From contig OX438751.1 in assembly GCA_949316235.1 (NCBI GenBank), positions 6,162,413 through 6,226,412 on the forward strand: a DNA stretch of 64,000 nucleotides, written 5' to 3'. Shown here piece by piece: positions 1-10,205 of the stretch. Made by a program: the position numbers and the translations under genes. This stretch comes from Oegoconia quadripuncta (taxonomy: Eukaryota > Arthropoda > Insecta > Lepidoptera > Autostichidae). Under the pieces are notes generated by a model. That model was not told the origin of the DNA, did not search any database, and worked only from the letters and a program-made list of their open reading frames with translations. Position 1 is the stretch's first letter; every line of letters begins with the position of its first letter.

Positions 1-394
1 AGTGATAATTTTATCCTATGAAATAAAATATTTTTATTTGATTTGAATTGATTTGAAAGGCTAAGTCAAGAGTACCCTAAACCGACGAGCTTGTATGAAC
101 AACATTATGAGAGTGCATGAAGCAAGAGGTGTGTCAGGATCGCAGCAAGTGGAAGTTTGTGGTTTCTGCCTGCCCCTTACGGGAAACAGGCGTGACTTTA
201 TGTATGTAGAAGCCTATAAGTAAGTATAATTCATTATGGGATGAAATGCTACGTAACTTCAGCTGTAAATATTTCCTTGATTTCATGTCATTTGTTGTTG
301 TTATCTTAATTTGATTGATTTCGTCATTAGTGACCAAGATTGCATTCCTTTGCGTCGAGTTTGCCTGTGTAGAGCGATGAGGTGATTTAGATTA

Positions 395-680
395 ATTTTG
401 TAAACTAGCATTCCGCCCGTGACTTCGTCCTTGTGGATCTCGAAATAAATTATAAACAATCACATGTATTATACCTACATTGTGATTGAGGTGTGATTGA
501 GGTCAAGTACGAACCGGCGTGCATAAAAAAAAACATATTATATACCTACCTTCCGAGAGAAATCTGGAGTGATAGTGAACATCGTATCAAAATACGTTCC
601 ATAGTCTAAAACAACTAAGCGCACAAACAGACAGACACAATTAGCGACTTCATTTTATACTTTAGAGAGAATAAAGAAAT
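395..680 (-). repeat. Decayed interspersed repeat, interrupted by a SINE tail
   Basis: Read on the minus strand, this ends with a GACGAAGTCACGGGCGGAA-like motif followed by CTAG. That resembles the widespread lepidopteran repeat that carries a CGCGGGC...CTAG end and a cluster of CAGACAGACA near the other end (seen here at about 630-640). The two halves are separated by the SINE-B tail at 482-534. A related copy lies at 48018-48345. The family assignment is from memory of common moth repeats and is tentative. Confidence 0.35.
482..534 (+). repeat. SINE-B 3' tail fragment
   Basis: This short piece matches the 3' end of the SINE-B family found at 4081-4735, 13083-13430, 16815-16945 and 18836-19064. 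It has the GTGATTGAGGTCAAGTAC block, then GTGCATAAAA and an A-run. The first few bases of the block are duplicated in tandem. Confidence 0.6.
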
Positions 681-821
681 ATAGATTAGAGAACAGATAA
701 AAACTTATAACTAATTCCGCTCGCGAGTTTAGGCTGTCTGAGTTAAAGATTCTAATACAATAAACATAACTCTCCACCAATTTGAACAGCTTTTTGTTCC
801 ATGAGCTTATTCAGGGAGTAG

Positions 822-960
822 TTTTTTTAACCTCCGATGCAAATAGAGGGATGTTATAACTTATAACTTTAAAGCCTATGTCTGTGTGTCTGTCTGTAGT
901 ATTGCAGTGCTGGCAGAACCGACTTTAGAATCAAATACAACTCGATATACAGATAATCAA
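822..960 (+). repeat. Interspersed repeat with TTAACCyCCGAyGC start
   Basis: The stretch begins TTTTTTTAACCTCCGATGCA, followed by a GAGGGATGTTATAA block and a TCTGTGTGTCTGTCTGT run. Reverse-strand relatives end near 6181 and near 23036, where the + strand reads GTCGGGGGTTAAAAA. The family is unnamed here; it is seen only by internal comparison. Confidence 0.4.
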
Positions 961-1365
961 AACAGCGTCACTCAAGAATAGTGTGACTTTTCTTTTCCTT
1001 GTATGTATATAAAAAGTTTCAATGTAGGTATATAAAAAACAAACAACTTTATCTCTTTATTATATTAGTATTCTAGATATACACATCATAGATATTTGTG
1101 CGTAAGAACACCCCTTCTCAAAACTTCTGGCGTCAAATTACCCCTCAACATATTAACTTTTACTATACAACACCATAAAAAATCTAAAAAAAAAATTTAC
1201 ATTCCTGAATTTCCAAAAGAAGACCAATTAAAAAAGAAGACTAAACACCTAAAAAAAATTAGAGATTTCCATTGATTGGCATTGTCACCTATTACCACCT
1301 GAAGTTGTCGTCGACACACAAAAAAAACAGAAAAGAAAAATTAAGTTTCCAGAAGATTTGATGAA

Positions 1366-1522
1366 ATGTTTTGCGATATGAATTCCTGTATTTTGGTGTT
1401 TATTGTTACGATAAGTTTGCAGTGTGTTGCTTTTTCAAGTACATTTTCTCATAAATGTGAAACGTGCCTTGATGCACGTGACCAAAGAAATATATCGGGA
1501 TATAATTCTGTGCACGTGACGG
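1366..1522 (+). CDS. Putative small secreted protein, exon 1 (signal peptide)
   Basis: Candidate first coding exon of a small secreted protein. The frame opens at ATG 1366, with a second ATG at codon 5 (1378), and encodes a hydrophobic stretch (residues about 8-23) typical of a signal peptide, then a mature start with a CETC pair (residues 31-34). The open frame runs to 1632, but a GT donor at 1523 (G|GTAATT, exon ends in phase 1) joins exactly in frame to the acceptor before 1868. The joined product is 93 residues with four cysteines after the signal. I do not recognise the family. Visible support is the signal peptide, phase-compatible splice sites and a short intron (345 bp). There is no homology evidence. 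A chance open frame remains possible. Confidence 0.4.
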
Positions 1523-1867
1523 GTAATTACAAGCCGGTCTTAAGGATGTCTTTGTACTTAATTAAAATAGATATGTACCATTCCCAGATCCGGCCCGAGC
1601 AAACTCTAATGAATGACTTGGACCTTCTTTAAATCAGGATTGAAGTCACCAGTAAACAGGAATTACACGAATTAAATTTCACCCTGTATACGTCAGTACA
1701 ACGCGATAGAGAACGATTAGAGGCATAAAAACAAAATAATTTTCGTAAATTAATATTTATACGAAAAACGCGAATACATTTTGCTTACAGTCTGTTTGGG
1801 TTTTAATAAAAAAATAAAGATTAATTGATTTAGTAAAAGTAATTTTCATTAAAATCAATTATTTCAG

Positions 1868-1992
1868 GTACTTTAGATCGTTATTTTGCTCATCGCTTTA
1901 ACAGTGAAAGAGATGTAAACATTTTATCACAATCACTTCTTCGGCCAGATGACCATAATTGTCTCGTACACTCGTCATGCCGCCCCAAATAA
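1868..1992 (+). CDS. Putative small secreted protein, exon 2
   Basis: Follows a pyrimidine-rich ATTTCAG acceptor at 1861-1867. The first two bases complete the split glycine codon from exon 1. The frame then reads TLDRYFAHRFNSERDVNIL and on to CLVHSSCRPK before a TAA at 1990-1992. The other two frames hit stops within about 12 codons. The sequence looks protein-like: charged, mixed composition, two cysteines near the C-terminus that could pair with the CETC pair in exon 1. No known domain recognised. The stop soon after the last cysteine makes this a plausible terminal exon. Confidence 0.4.
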
Positions 1993-2135
1993 GACAGTTT
2001 GTTGTCGCATAGTTTGCCTATATACTAAGAGCCGGCACAATTTTTTTTTTTCAGTTTCCAAAGCACAGATTTTCTTAGCTCTACCCATACCTATTTTTCA
2101 TTGGTGTTGTTATACCTATTCATACATGAAGATTT

Positions 2136-2552
2136 CTAAGGGGATTTTCTTAATCTTTTTTTTTTTATATGAGAGGGCGGCAAACGAGCATGCGGGTCAC
2201 CTGATGGAAAGCAATCACCGCCGCCCATGGGCACACCAAAAGGGTCACAGATGCGTTGCCGGCCTTTGAGGAAGGTGTAGGCTCGTTTCTTGAAGGTTCC
2301 AATGTCGTACCCGTTCGGGAATACCGCTACAGGAAGTCCGTTCCACAGGGTGGTCGTACGTGGTAGGAAGTTTCTTGAGAAACGTACAGTGGTAGACTTC
2401 CACTCATCCAGGTGATGTGGTTGGAATTTTAATTTTCGGCGAGAAGTGTATCGGTTAAATTGAGCAGCGGTTATTAGCTCGAATAGTTCTTCAGAACACT
2501 CCCCATGAAATATGCGATAGAGGATGCAGAGGGACGCGACGTCTCTTCGCAA
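2136..2552 (-). pseudogene. LINE reverse-transcriptase C-terminus, 5'-truncated
   Basis: The 138-residue frame matches the end of the ORF2 protein of a CR1/Jockey-type LINE common in Lepidoptera: [19 protein letters not shown], then [20 protein letters not shown] and a final [12 protein letters not shown], the typical C-terminal block after the reverse transcriptase. Nothing of the polymerase domain is left. The low-coordinate end has an A/T run (TTTTTCTTTTTTTTTATAT on the + strand near 2152-2170), which fits a poly-A tail of a minus-strand insertion. The terminal residues of the frame are read into the 3' UTR. A dead-on-arrival copy. Confidence 0.75.
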
Positions 2553-2756
2553 CGCCAGGGGAAATCTTTTCTATCATTGTTTTCATAAAGTAGGTACCTA
2601 GCAGTAAACAAAAGCGGATATTTTCTTCAATCAGGATTTTACGTTGATTAAATCATGGTAAATAGCAGTAGCAATTCGGTCGCCAAAAGAAATGGTCTGT
2701 CAGGTTTGACCCCAATATCGAGGTAGAGCCTTTGAATTAGTTCCTAATAATGAAAC

Positions 2757-2950
2757 AGCCGAAAGACAATACAATACATTCTTTATTGTACAACAATAAG
2801 AAGCATAACACAACAATAAATAAGGAAAAGGGGATAGTACAATTTAGCGGCCTTATCACTAATAGCGATCTCTTCCGGGCAACCTTTGGGTTAGGAAGCT
2901 TTACGCACATGATATGTAGGTAGCGTGCGCGGTAAACTAGTTTCAATAAA
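2757..2950 (-). repeat. LINE 3' end fragment (ATTGT-type tail)
   Basis: Reverse-complemented, this reads GGAAGAGATCGCTATTAGTG, then a CCGCTAAATTGT block, and ends in CAATAAAGAATGTATTGTAT. The same order occurs on the + strand at 15600-15780, so both are 3' ends of one LINE family. The next feature is a further, differently diverged copy. Confidence 0.55.
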
Positions 2951-3041
2951 ATAAATACAATACAATACAATACAAATACTCTTTATTGCGCAAAATATTT
3001 ACAATAATTTTTGATGAAAACAATAGAACACAATTAGGCGG
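2951..3041 (-). repeat. LINE 3' end with (ATTGT)n tail
   Basis: On the minus strand: CCGCCTAATTGTGTTCTATT, a TTGTAAATATT stretch, CAATAAAGAGTATT and then repeated TTGTA units. It is almost identical to the 15650-15775 copy. At about 3041 it switches without a gap to an RTE-type 3' coding fragment (see 3042-3125). Confidence 0.6.
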
Positions 3042-3125
3042 TCCACTGCTGGACAAGGGCCTCCGCCAAGGATCTCCACGATCGGACCTGTGCTGCCAGC
3101 ATCCAGCGGCTTCCGGCGATCTAAA
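3042..3125 (-). repeat. RTE-type LINE 3' coding fragment
   Basis: The + strand reads TCCACTGCTGGACAAGGGCC, then CCAGCATCCAGCGGCTTCC. Translated from the minus strand this resembles the C-terminus of lepidopteran RTE endonuclease-reverse transcriptases, as also seen at 6329-6735. It abuts the ATTGT-tailed LINE end directly. Confidence 0.55.
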
Positions 3126-4080
3126 ACAGATACACAATAATGACGTTTAGCTAAAATGTTGTAGCTTAATTGATGGGTACCTATTACGATCTATTTTTAT
3201 CTAAGAAAAAAATTAAATAAAAATTAAATTTCAAAAATAAGGTGGTAGACCAATTTCTGTGCCGACTGTACCTCACCTTTATGGTTAGGGCAACACCAGA
3301 CAAGAGGAAAATACTGCGTTTAGTTGTGAAATGATTCATTTGATAAACAATGTCTGAATTTTATTTCAACCTAATTCATATGAAATATGATAAGAAAATT
3401 TTTTGGGTTTCACCCTAAGTCAGGTTTTTTTCTCACTTGGGTCCAAGGTTCGCGAAGAATTTGACTTGGTGATTTTTTTTTATTATTAGTTAAAATGGGT
3501 ACACAAGTTAATTATTCTGTTTATTACTTATTTTTTGGTTCTGTATTTTTATTTGTTCCCCCTCCCGTATAACATTTCTATCCTCCAGTAGGGTTGAATG
3601 GACGAGATCTGTTAAGAGTTAAGCTCACCTTTGTATGTACAAAGGTGTTTTCTGACTGTAATCTGTTTCTGTTTCTTGTGCAATAAAGAATAAGTAATTT
3701 GAATATGTTCTAGACGAATTTAGGCACTTTTTCTAGAAAACCAGCATAGGACGAGTGTCCATGAACATTGATAACAACGCGCATGAAGTAAACGAATATC
3801 GTAGACATACGTGTAAAAAATTTGCATACACACGTATTTAGCGCTGATAAAAAACTGATATACTCGTACAGTACTTGTCATTTGATAACTACATACATGG
3901 AAAATGGTAACACTATCTGAGTATGTAAATTAGGAGGCGATAGCGAAACTAAAGATATGGTTTAAAATGTCGGTAGGGAAAGCGCGCTTACAATCGGTGT
4001 ATTGACAAAGATTGTCTCTTGAGCCAATGAGATGCGATTTTGAGTAGTAACTAGGTGCAACTTGTGTTTGTGCCATAATG
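3126..4080. other. No gene seen; AT-rich spacer
   Basis: No open frame worth reporting. A LINE-like 3' end (GTGCAATAAAGAATAAGTAA at about 3678-3697) hints at one more decayed insertion. The rest is AT-rich sequence without recognisable structure. Confidence 0.5.
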
Positions 4081-4213
4081 GCGCCTCCGTAGCTATAACC
4101 GCATCCGTGGCTCAATGTAAACAATAATAGGCTTACGATTCGGAGGTCACGGGTTCCATCCCCAGCGGGGTATATGTATAGTAATCGATTTGGTTGGTAA
4201 TAGGGCATTTTAA
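4081..4213 (+). mobile_element. SINE-B, 5' part (tRNA-like head), split by SINE-A
   Basis: tRNA-derived head of SINE-B. It carries an A-box-like TGGCTCAATGT (near 4109) and a B-box-like GGGTTCCATCC (near 4149), followed by the family-specific CCCAGCGGGGTA. The body resumes at 4521 after a nested SINE-A insertion. Bases 4202-4213 are one copy of the 12-bp target-site duplication AGGGCATTTTAA. Transcription of such SINEs is by RNA polymerase III from these internal boxes. Confidence 0.7.
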
Positions 4214-4508
4214 GGTAAGAGCGTCGGTGGCTCAGCGGTTAATACGCGGTCTCCCAATTTGGGAGGCCCGGGTTCGATTCCACGCAGTCTTTAAATTTGA
4301 TTTAATAACTTATGTGCATTTATGTGACTACTCTTAAACGGTGAAGGAAACATCGTGAGGAAACCTGCATGCCTCGAGAAATAATAATCCAAGGGCATGT
4401 GAAGTCCCTAACCCGCATTGGGCCTGCGTGGTGGACTATGGCCCATACTCCTAGTCTAGAAGGCCTATATCCCTGCAGTGGGATGTTTACAGGCTGATGA
4501 TGATGATG
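4214..4508 (+). mobile_element. SINE-A insertion inside SINE-B
   Basis: A tRNA-derived SINE. The head contains GGTGGCTCAGCGGTTAA (A box) and GGGTTCGATTCC (B box). The body has CGGTGAAGGAAACATCGTG and GCATGCC blocks, well known in lepidopteran SINEs. The 3' end is CCCTGCAGTGGGATG followed by GCTGATGATGATGATGA, an end shared with RTE-type LINEs, which probably supply its reverse transcriptase. It is flanked by perfect 12-bp duplications (4202-4213 and 4509-4520), so both ends are intact. Confidence 0.85.
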
Positions 4509-4735
4509 AGGGCATTTTAAATGTCCGCCTGTAGCTACCACCATCTTATCTAAATCTGCCGCCAAACAACAATGTTATAATAGCATTATTGTGTTCCGAT
4601 TGTCAGAGATAAGATAGTCAGTTCCTCATATAAGATGGGGTTTCCGGGTCAGTACGCTTCCACTTTCGACCAAATTTTCATTTAACATCAAGCGTGATTG
4701 AGGTCAAACCTAACACGTTGTGCTTAAAAAAATTT
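4509..4735 (+). mobile_element. SINE-B, 3' part after SINE-A insertion
   Basis: Continuation of the SINE-B body: ATGTCCGCCTG, TAAATCTGCCGCCAA, TCAGAGATAAGATAG, GGGGTTTCCGGGTCAGTACG and the GTGATTGAGGTCAA tail with a GTGC...AAAAAA end. The block order matches the uninterrupted minus-strand copy at 13083-13430. Bases 4509-4520 are the second copy of the target-site duplication. Confidence 0.75.
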
Positions 4736-6328
4736 CAAATGCCACTGATTTTATTGTCTATTATCTGTGCCACGCAGGAAACAGTAGTAAGAGCGACTAT
4801 TAATTTAAGGTAAAGTTTCAAAACCACTCCTTTAAAAGAAGCCCAATGTTATTGTGAACATGGAAAAGTGACCCAAACGTGAGGCCAAACGAAAATTCCT
4901 AGGGACATTCACAGGTGTCTTATGCATGCTATCGCTGATCTCGTATCATCCTGTACCTAAGTATATGGCGCGCTTACGTTGAACGAAGTGTAAACGATGT
5001 ATAAGCATTTTAAACCACACCTTTGAGTTACACACCATATGCAAATAGTTTATGAAGAGTTAGATTACTTAATGTGTATTTACATGTATTGGTGTAATCA
5101 ATTGTTGGTGAACCTTGAAAATAAAAAAAAAAATAAAAAAAAATTCGAAGTCACAAACCATAGCTCCAGTAACTTAGTGGAGAATTGTGCGTGCGGCACG
5201 AAATCCTAGGTTCCTAGGTACGGGAAACTTTCAATTTTAGAATACACATCTACAGTGTTGAAGATCGAGTATCTAAAAGCTTAGAATACGGGTGTTGATG
5301 TAGAATTGACAATAACTAACTTATTTCTGCAATAAAATGTTAATCCGAAACTCTTACGGTAGCACTTGAGTTCTCATTAGATAGGTTAAACGCCCGAAAA
5401 ACTGTATGTCAAAATCGAATTTTCGTGTCGGGCACGAGTGATCATAGTAAGCTATCCGTAACAACAAACGTCAAACTCCGATTTCGTTCCGTTGACGGGC
5501 CCGTAGTATTTTCGTGGTAGGAAACAGCCCGAAAATACGGAGTTCGTTCGGATTTCGTGTGTTCATAGTAGACCCCCTGTACACTGCTATGGGCTACTCG
5601 TATGTGCTATCTCTAAAATTGAATTTGCTTATAAAGAAAATAATCAAGAGCGAGTAGAACTCGTGCCCAAGTGTTTCGTACATAACATCCCCATTTACAG
5701 ACTTTTAATGATAAACTTAATTTATGTAGTTAGTTACGTAAAGAAAATAAGTTTGTCGCATCAAATTTCCACAAGGGATTTGAAGTTAATAAGTTTCTTA
5801 TTTTCTTCATTGGCGCCACAAGACCTTTCTTTATCCCTGCTTTAATTAAAAATTTACGAAACTCCCGAGGAAGCAAATGATTAGGTACTTATATCACCCA
5901 GATAAACCAAACCAACTGCTATCTTCGAAACGGCTTAACCGCTTTCCATCAAACATGGGTATAACCCTATCCCCGAGATTAAACTTGAATATTAAAAAAT
6001 TTGAAAACTCTTTCAATGTACCAAATAACTGTGTTAAACGCTAAATATCTCCGAAATATGGCTAAGGCCCCGTCTCCTCATTTAGTCTTTAATATAAAAA
6101 AAAGACACTCAAATCGAACCACGCATTATTATCCGCAATACGCATATAACATCCATTGTTTTTCGTCGGGGGTTAAAAATGGGTAGGTACTCCTAAATAT
6201 GGAACGTGCGAATCTGATTAGTCCTTGCAATTCCCTATTTCCGTAGATAATTAATATAAGCATTATAGTCGACCATAGCCGCAGCCCCAAAATCTGAAGT
6301 CTCTCCGCAAGGGCAAACAACACATTTT
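4736..6328. other. No gene seen; spacer with repeat remnants
   Basis: No supported gene. Around 5440-5570 there is a sequence with repeated CATAGTA and CCGAAAA elements that looks like a decayed DNA element. At 6155-6181 a GTCGGGGGTTAAAAA end marks a minus-strand relative of the repeat at 822-960. Short open frames at 5663-5845 and 6001-6186 have no protein-like features. Confidence 0.45.
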
Positions 6329-6735
6329 ATCATACCTATCAGCTGCAAGACGTCCACTACTGGACAAATGCCTCCCCCAAAGATTTTCACAAGGATCGGC
6401 CCTGCGCTGCTCGCATCCAGCGGCTTTCCGCGACCATTACCAATTCGTCGGTCCACCTCGCGGGGGGCCTGCCCACGCTGTGTTTTCCGGTGCGTGGTCG
6501 CCACTCGGGAACCTTTCCACCCCATCGGCCGTCGGTCCTACGAGCAATGTACACTGCCCACTGCCACTTAAGTTTGGCAATTCCTCGGGCTATATCGGTC
6601 CACCTTGGTTCTCCTGCGGATCTGCTCATTTCTAATTCGATCCCGCAGGCAGATTTCGAGGATGGCTCTCTCCATTGCCCTTTGGGTGACCTTGAGCCTT
6701 CTTATGAGACCTTTACATTTTTAATTACCTAGTAA
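6329..6735 (-). pseudogene. RTE-type LINE, C-terminal coding fragment
   Basis: Translated from the minus strand, 6387-6629 reads KLKWQWAVYIARRTDGRWG, EWRPRTGKHSVGRPPARWTD and SRWMRAAQGRSL. This is the highly characteristic C-terminal end of RTE-clade endonuclease-reverse transcriptases abundant in Lepidoptera. The low-coordinate side continues as the element 3' end (GCAAGACGTCCACTACTGGA). Endonuclease and polymerase domains are absent, and the frame is disrupted on both sides, so this is a 5'-truncated dead copy. Confidence 0.8.
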
Positions 6736-8202
6736 TTATTTTGTGAACTGTCCAAATTTGGGTTTTGCGAATCACCTCATGACCCTCTTGAACTGCGCCT
6801 GGATATACTCGTACTGAGAATGGTTCAAGTTGTTACGTTCCATCGTTTTGCAGGTGACCGTGATTTTATTGGCGGTTCAAAGCCGGATGGTATAACTTTT
6901 AGATAAGTAAAAGATTATATTAATCACCAAGATCAAGATAAAAAGAAAGACGGAGCGCTAACATAACGTGAGTGAAGCAATTTTTCTAAATGTATGTTAT
7001 CGTTTCGCACGGAACTGTGCTATCAAAGAATTCCACATGCAATTTGTTTTCTATTGGTTCAGTTTTTCCGCATTTTTAAACCATTCCAAAACTGTGTTGC
7101 CAATTTTATCAAAAAGACGAATACTATCTAAGACGCGCAAAATATTTTGTACACTATGGCTAAGGTCAAAAAGCGATAAGTTGTAAAGATGAGGCGGAAA
7201 GTAACTCATTAATTAACCAATGTCGACTTCCTCAAAACTGTTAAACTTACGATTATTCGGATTCAAAAACGAATGAAATAGTACTCGTCACTGATACGAA
7301 TACAATACATAACATAACTCATGTTACTATAAAAATGTGAACGTGAAAAAGCGAATGAAAAATCGCACACCAGCATCATTGGTAGGTACATAATAATACG
7401 AAAAGAAGATATTATAAAACGCGTGTAATAATCGTCAATTGTTTTTGGCTTCATTACTATTGTATATCGTGCTCGTTCTTTCTTTTTTTATTGGTCTGTG
7501 GGATTAATAATAAGTAGCAAAACATTATCTACAGTTACCTACCTATGTTTATATGAATAAGATATAATATGATTCATGCTAAAGGATACTGAATGATTGG
7601 CGCTTAGGTTAGTGACTCATTTAGATGATAGACCGATTTTCACTAAATTTAGATGTAGGCTACATTAGTAATCTTCTTAATTGACTTAGCGCTAGAACCA
7701 GCCGTTTTGGTGTCTTTTTTCTTTCCAGCATCAATTTACTCGAAACTTATAAAGTTAGTGCTTTATAAGTTTCGAGCAATTAAAAATGAAAACGGAACTG
7801 AAACTGGAATGGACAGTCTAGTCTATCCACCCCTTTCATCCAATACTGCCCACAGATGAAATTATTTGCTCTTTTTCACTTCATTTAGCGGATTTTTTTT
7901 CGTCTTTGGTTGGAGCTGCTAATTTTATTAATACAATTATTTGTTGTGTTCCGGTGTAGAGACGATAAGAGAGCTAGTGAGATTTGAGCTGAAATTATAT
8001 AAGGCGAAGCATTGGTAAACCTTATAATCTCCACGGAGGGAGCACCCTCCCGCAACCGCGCTAACACGTTGAAGCTATTTACGCCATAAAGGTCGTATAC
8101 GAGAAACCTTTTTTTTTTTCGTTTAAAATGAAAACTATCGCTTATTTCATAAAATCAATTGGTCATATTGAAGTGTGTTTAGATGATGTCTATAGACATT
8201 AT
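6736..8202. other. No gene seen; AT-rich spacer
   Basis: Nothing gene-like. The only clear structure is the perfect hairpin at 7739-7776, listed separately. Short open frames (6968-7186, 7263-7454, 7885-8067) lack recognisable motifs. Confidence 0.5.
7739..7776. repeat. Perfect 16-bp hairpin
   Basis: Arms CTCGAAACTTATAAAG (7739-7754) and CTTTATAAGTTTCGAG (7761-7776) are exact reverse complements around a 6-base loop TTAGTG. It is isolated in AT-rich sequence, with no neighbouring open frame that it could terminate. Most likely the remnant of an inverted-repeat element. Confidence 0.7.
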
Positions 8203-8522
8203 AAATAAATAAATAAATATCCTTGGACATACACACAACGCGACATCTAGTTCCACATTAAGCAACTACAGGCTTGTGTTGTGAAGTGGATGGATGGTTG
8301 ATATACTACACAAATACATTTTTTTTTGTAAATAAATAAATATATAAATTAGGCCAAGCCTGCACTTTAGATACATAAATATTTATGTAATGTAAACATC
8401 CATAACTCGGGAACACATGTTTATATTCATCATACAAACATATGCCCCCAGCGGGATTTGAACCCGCAACCTTTTGGTATAGCAGTCAGAGTTTCTAACC
8501 ACTACACCCAACAGGTCGTCAA
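8203..8522 (-). mobile_element. SINE-C, near full length
   Basis: tRNA-derived SINE in reverse orientation. The tRNA-like head is at the high-coordinate end: on the + strand CCCCCAGCGGGATTTGAACC (the B box reversed), then CTAACCACTACACCCAACAGG. The body extends leftwards through CCATAACTCGGGAACACATG and GACATCTAGTTCCACATTAA to an (AAAT)n tail at 8203-8219. The copy at 20606-20881 has the same blocks in the same order, which defines the family and its length of roughly 280-320 bp. Confidence 0.75.
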
Positions 8523-10017
8523 TGATGAATGAAGTAAACAAATTACCCTTCCATATGTTTCGTGCATTGCAGAAAAAAATCGACTGCTGTCAAATGTTTC
8601 AAATGCGTCGTTTTCAGTCAGAGTGACAACGCAACTGTGTGTCAACCCTATACCCACATCCAGCAGAGCTATCATCTAACTTCAATGGTAATGAACTTCA
8701 TGCCATTTAATTCATCGTTGCTCGAATTTGGCAGTGAAGTAAACAATTAAAGTTAGACAATAAGGGTGCTATGGACAACATCTCTGGGAGGTTATACGAT
8801 GTCATGAATACTACTTTCCATCGGCTAACTACTTGTTTGTTTGTCACATACACTAAAAAGCACTTATATTGCGATACTGAAGCGATCTACTTACTATTGC
8901 AATCATGAATGTCACATTCTAACTAAAATTCTAGGTAACCGTAAACAATTTCCTCAAAACTGCAATTAAAAAAACCGTATGACAAAATGACATCGAATTA
9001 CCTCATTAAAATCTCTTCATAAGGCCGACTTGAGAAGAATGAGCAAAAATTTCAATAATTTGTGAATCCACCGGATTATCGAAACAGTCCACTTGTGGAC
9101 CACGTCTCTCTTTTCCCGTTGAGCAAGCGGTGTCATTTACAAATCGCCCATGAAAACTCCACTCCACACCCTAAATATGAAATACCAAATTATACAACCC
9201 TGAAATTTCGCAACAACGACGAATATATGAAGCAACTGTCTGTCGTGCTTACACGCCTAAATTGCTGAACCAATCAATATTTCATCCTGAAAAATTCCAC
9301 ACGGATGAAGCCGCGAGCTATAAAACATTGGATGATAAATCATGGAACAACGTATGCAAGAAAGGATCAGTTTACGTCTAAACTATGTCACCTCAAATAA
9401 CGAAACAATTAACTTGTAAAACTGAGCGACCGGTAGAAAAGGAAAATAAAAATTTGGCGTTTTTTAAAAAAATTTGCAAAACGACTGAAATCTACTTTGA
9501 TCTCACTCACCAACAGTGATTACAAATGTCTGACATGCGTCATTTGTCCATCGTAAGTTTTAGTAATTTTATCCAAATATTGCCTAGAATACTTTTATGA
9601 GGATATTATTATTATTATTATTATCATTTATAAAGTATTTCTCTTCTTCAAAGCGTAGAAGGTAATTTCCGCACCAGACGGGTATCAACCAAGTACGGCG
9701 GGTTCAACTGATGAAGTATTTAATAATAGAACTAGAAGAAATAGAATTTGTAAAACAACTGTTGGTTTTCCCAAGAAAATAAAATAAAATAAATACATGA
9801 AGTCAGAAACTTTATGGTAATTCTACAAGTGTTAAGTATCGTGGCATTTTGTAAAATGTGTGTTATGTATGTATTGAAAGTTTATAAGTTAAAATTATAT
9901 TATATTATTTAATTTTGTGTAAACAATTTTAGTTATTTTTTGACCGTGCCACTATAAAAATACGTTTTCCTTAGGATAGCGTGGGAGGGTTTCCACCCGT
10001 TCTTTGTCGACATACTG
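8523..10017. other. No gene seen
   Basis: No supported gene. There is a (TTA)n microsatellite at about 9604-9624. Open frames of 60-68 codons at 8562-8750 and 9062-9268 show no domain, signal peptide or splice context that I would defend. Confidence 0.5.
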
Positions 10018-10205
10018 AATATTCGCACTAAACGTTTCACTTCTTCCTTCCTTTGACTGCTAAGGCGTCGGCGTTTTCTGAATCATACAATCTACAAATC
10101 TAAGGTGAATATAGGGAGTCGGAGCCTTCATCTTCGGTTAAATTCATCATATTCTACCAAATGAGATAGTGGTCATCCGCATGTCCAATCCTTCATAAAA
10201 GAAAA
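10018..10205 (+). pseudogene. Degraded LINE C-terminus (copy 1 of 3)
   Basis: Aligns by eye with the clearer copy at 21730-21962: TATTCGCACTAAACG / TTCTTCCTTC / GCTAAGGCGTCGGC / TTTTCTGAATCATACAATCT, and the end GAGATAGTGGTCATCCGCAT...CATAAAAGAAAAA. It contains frameshifts and no usable reading frame. It is the oldest-looking of the three copies. Confidence 0.5.

Larger units (their letters stand above)
1..1365. other. Gene-free AT-rich flank with decayed repeats
   Basis: I see no gene here. The stretch holds an interspersed-repeat fragment near 395-680 interrupted by a SINE tail, another repeat near 822-960, and otherwise AT-rich sequence. The 67-codon open frame on the minus strand at 134-337 has no recognisable features. 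Confidence 0.6.

Noticed and set aside
5395..5575. Possible DNA element with CCGAAAA and CATAGTA motifs
   Set aside because: The repeated motifs are partly direct and partly inverted and do not define consistent ends. Left as unassigned sequence.
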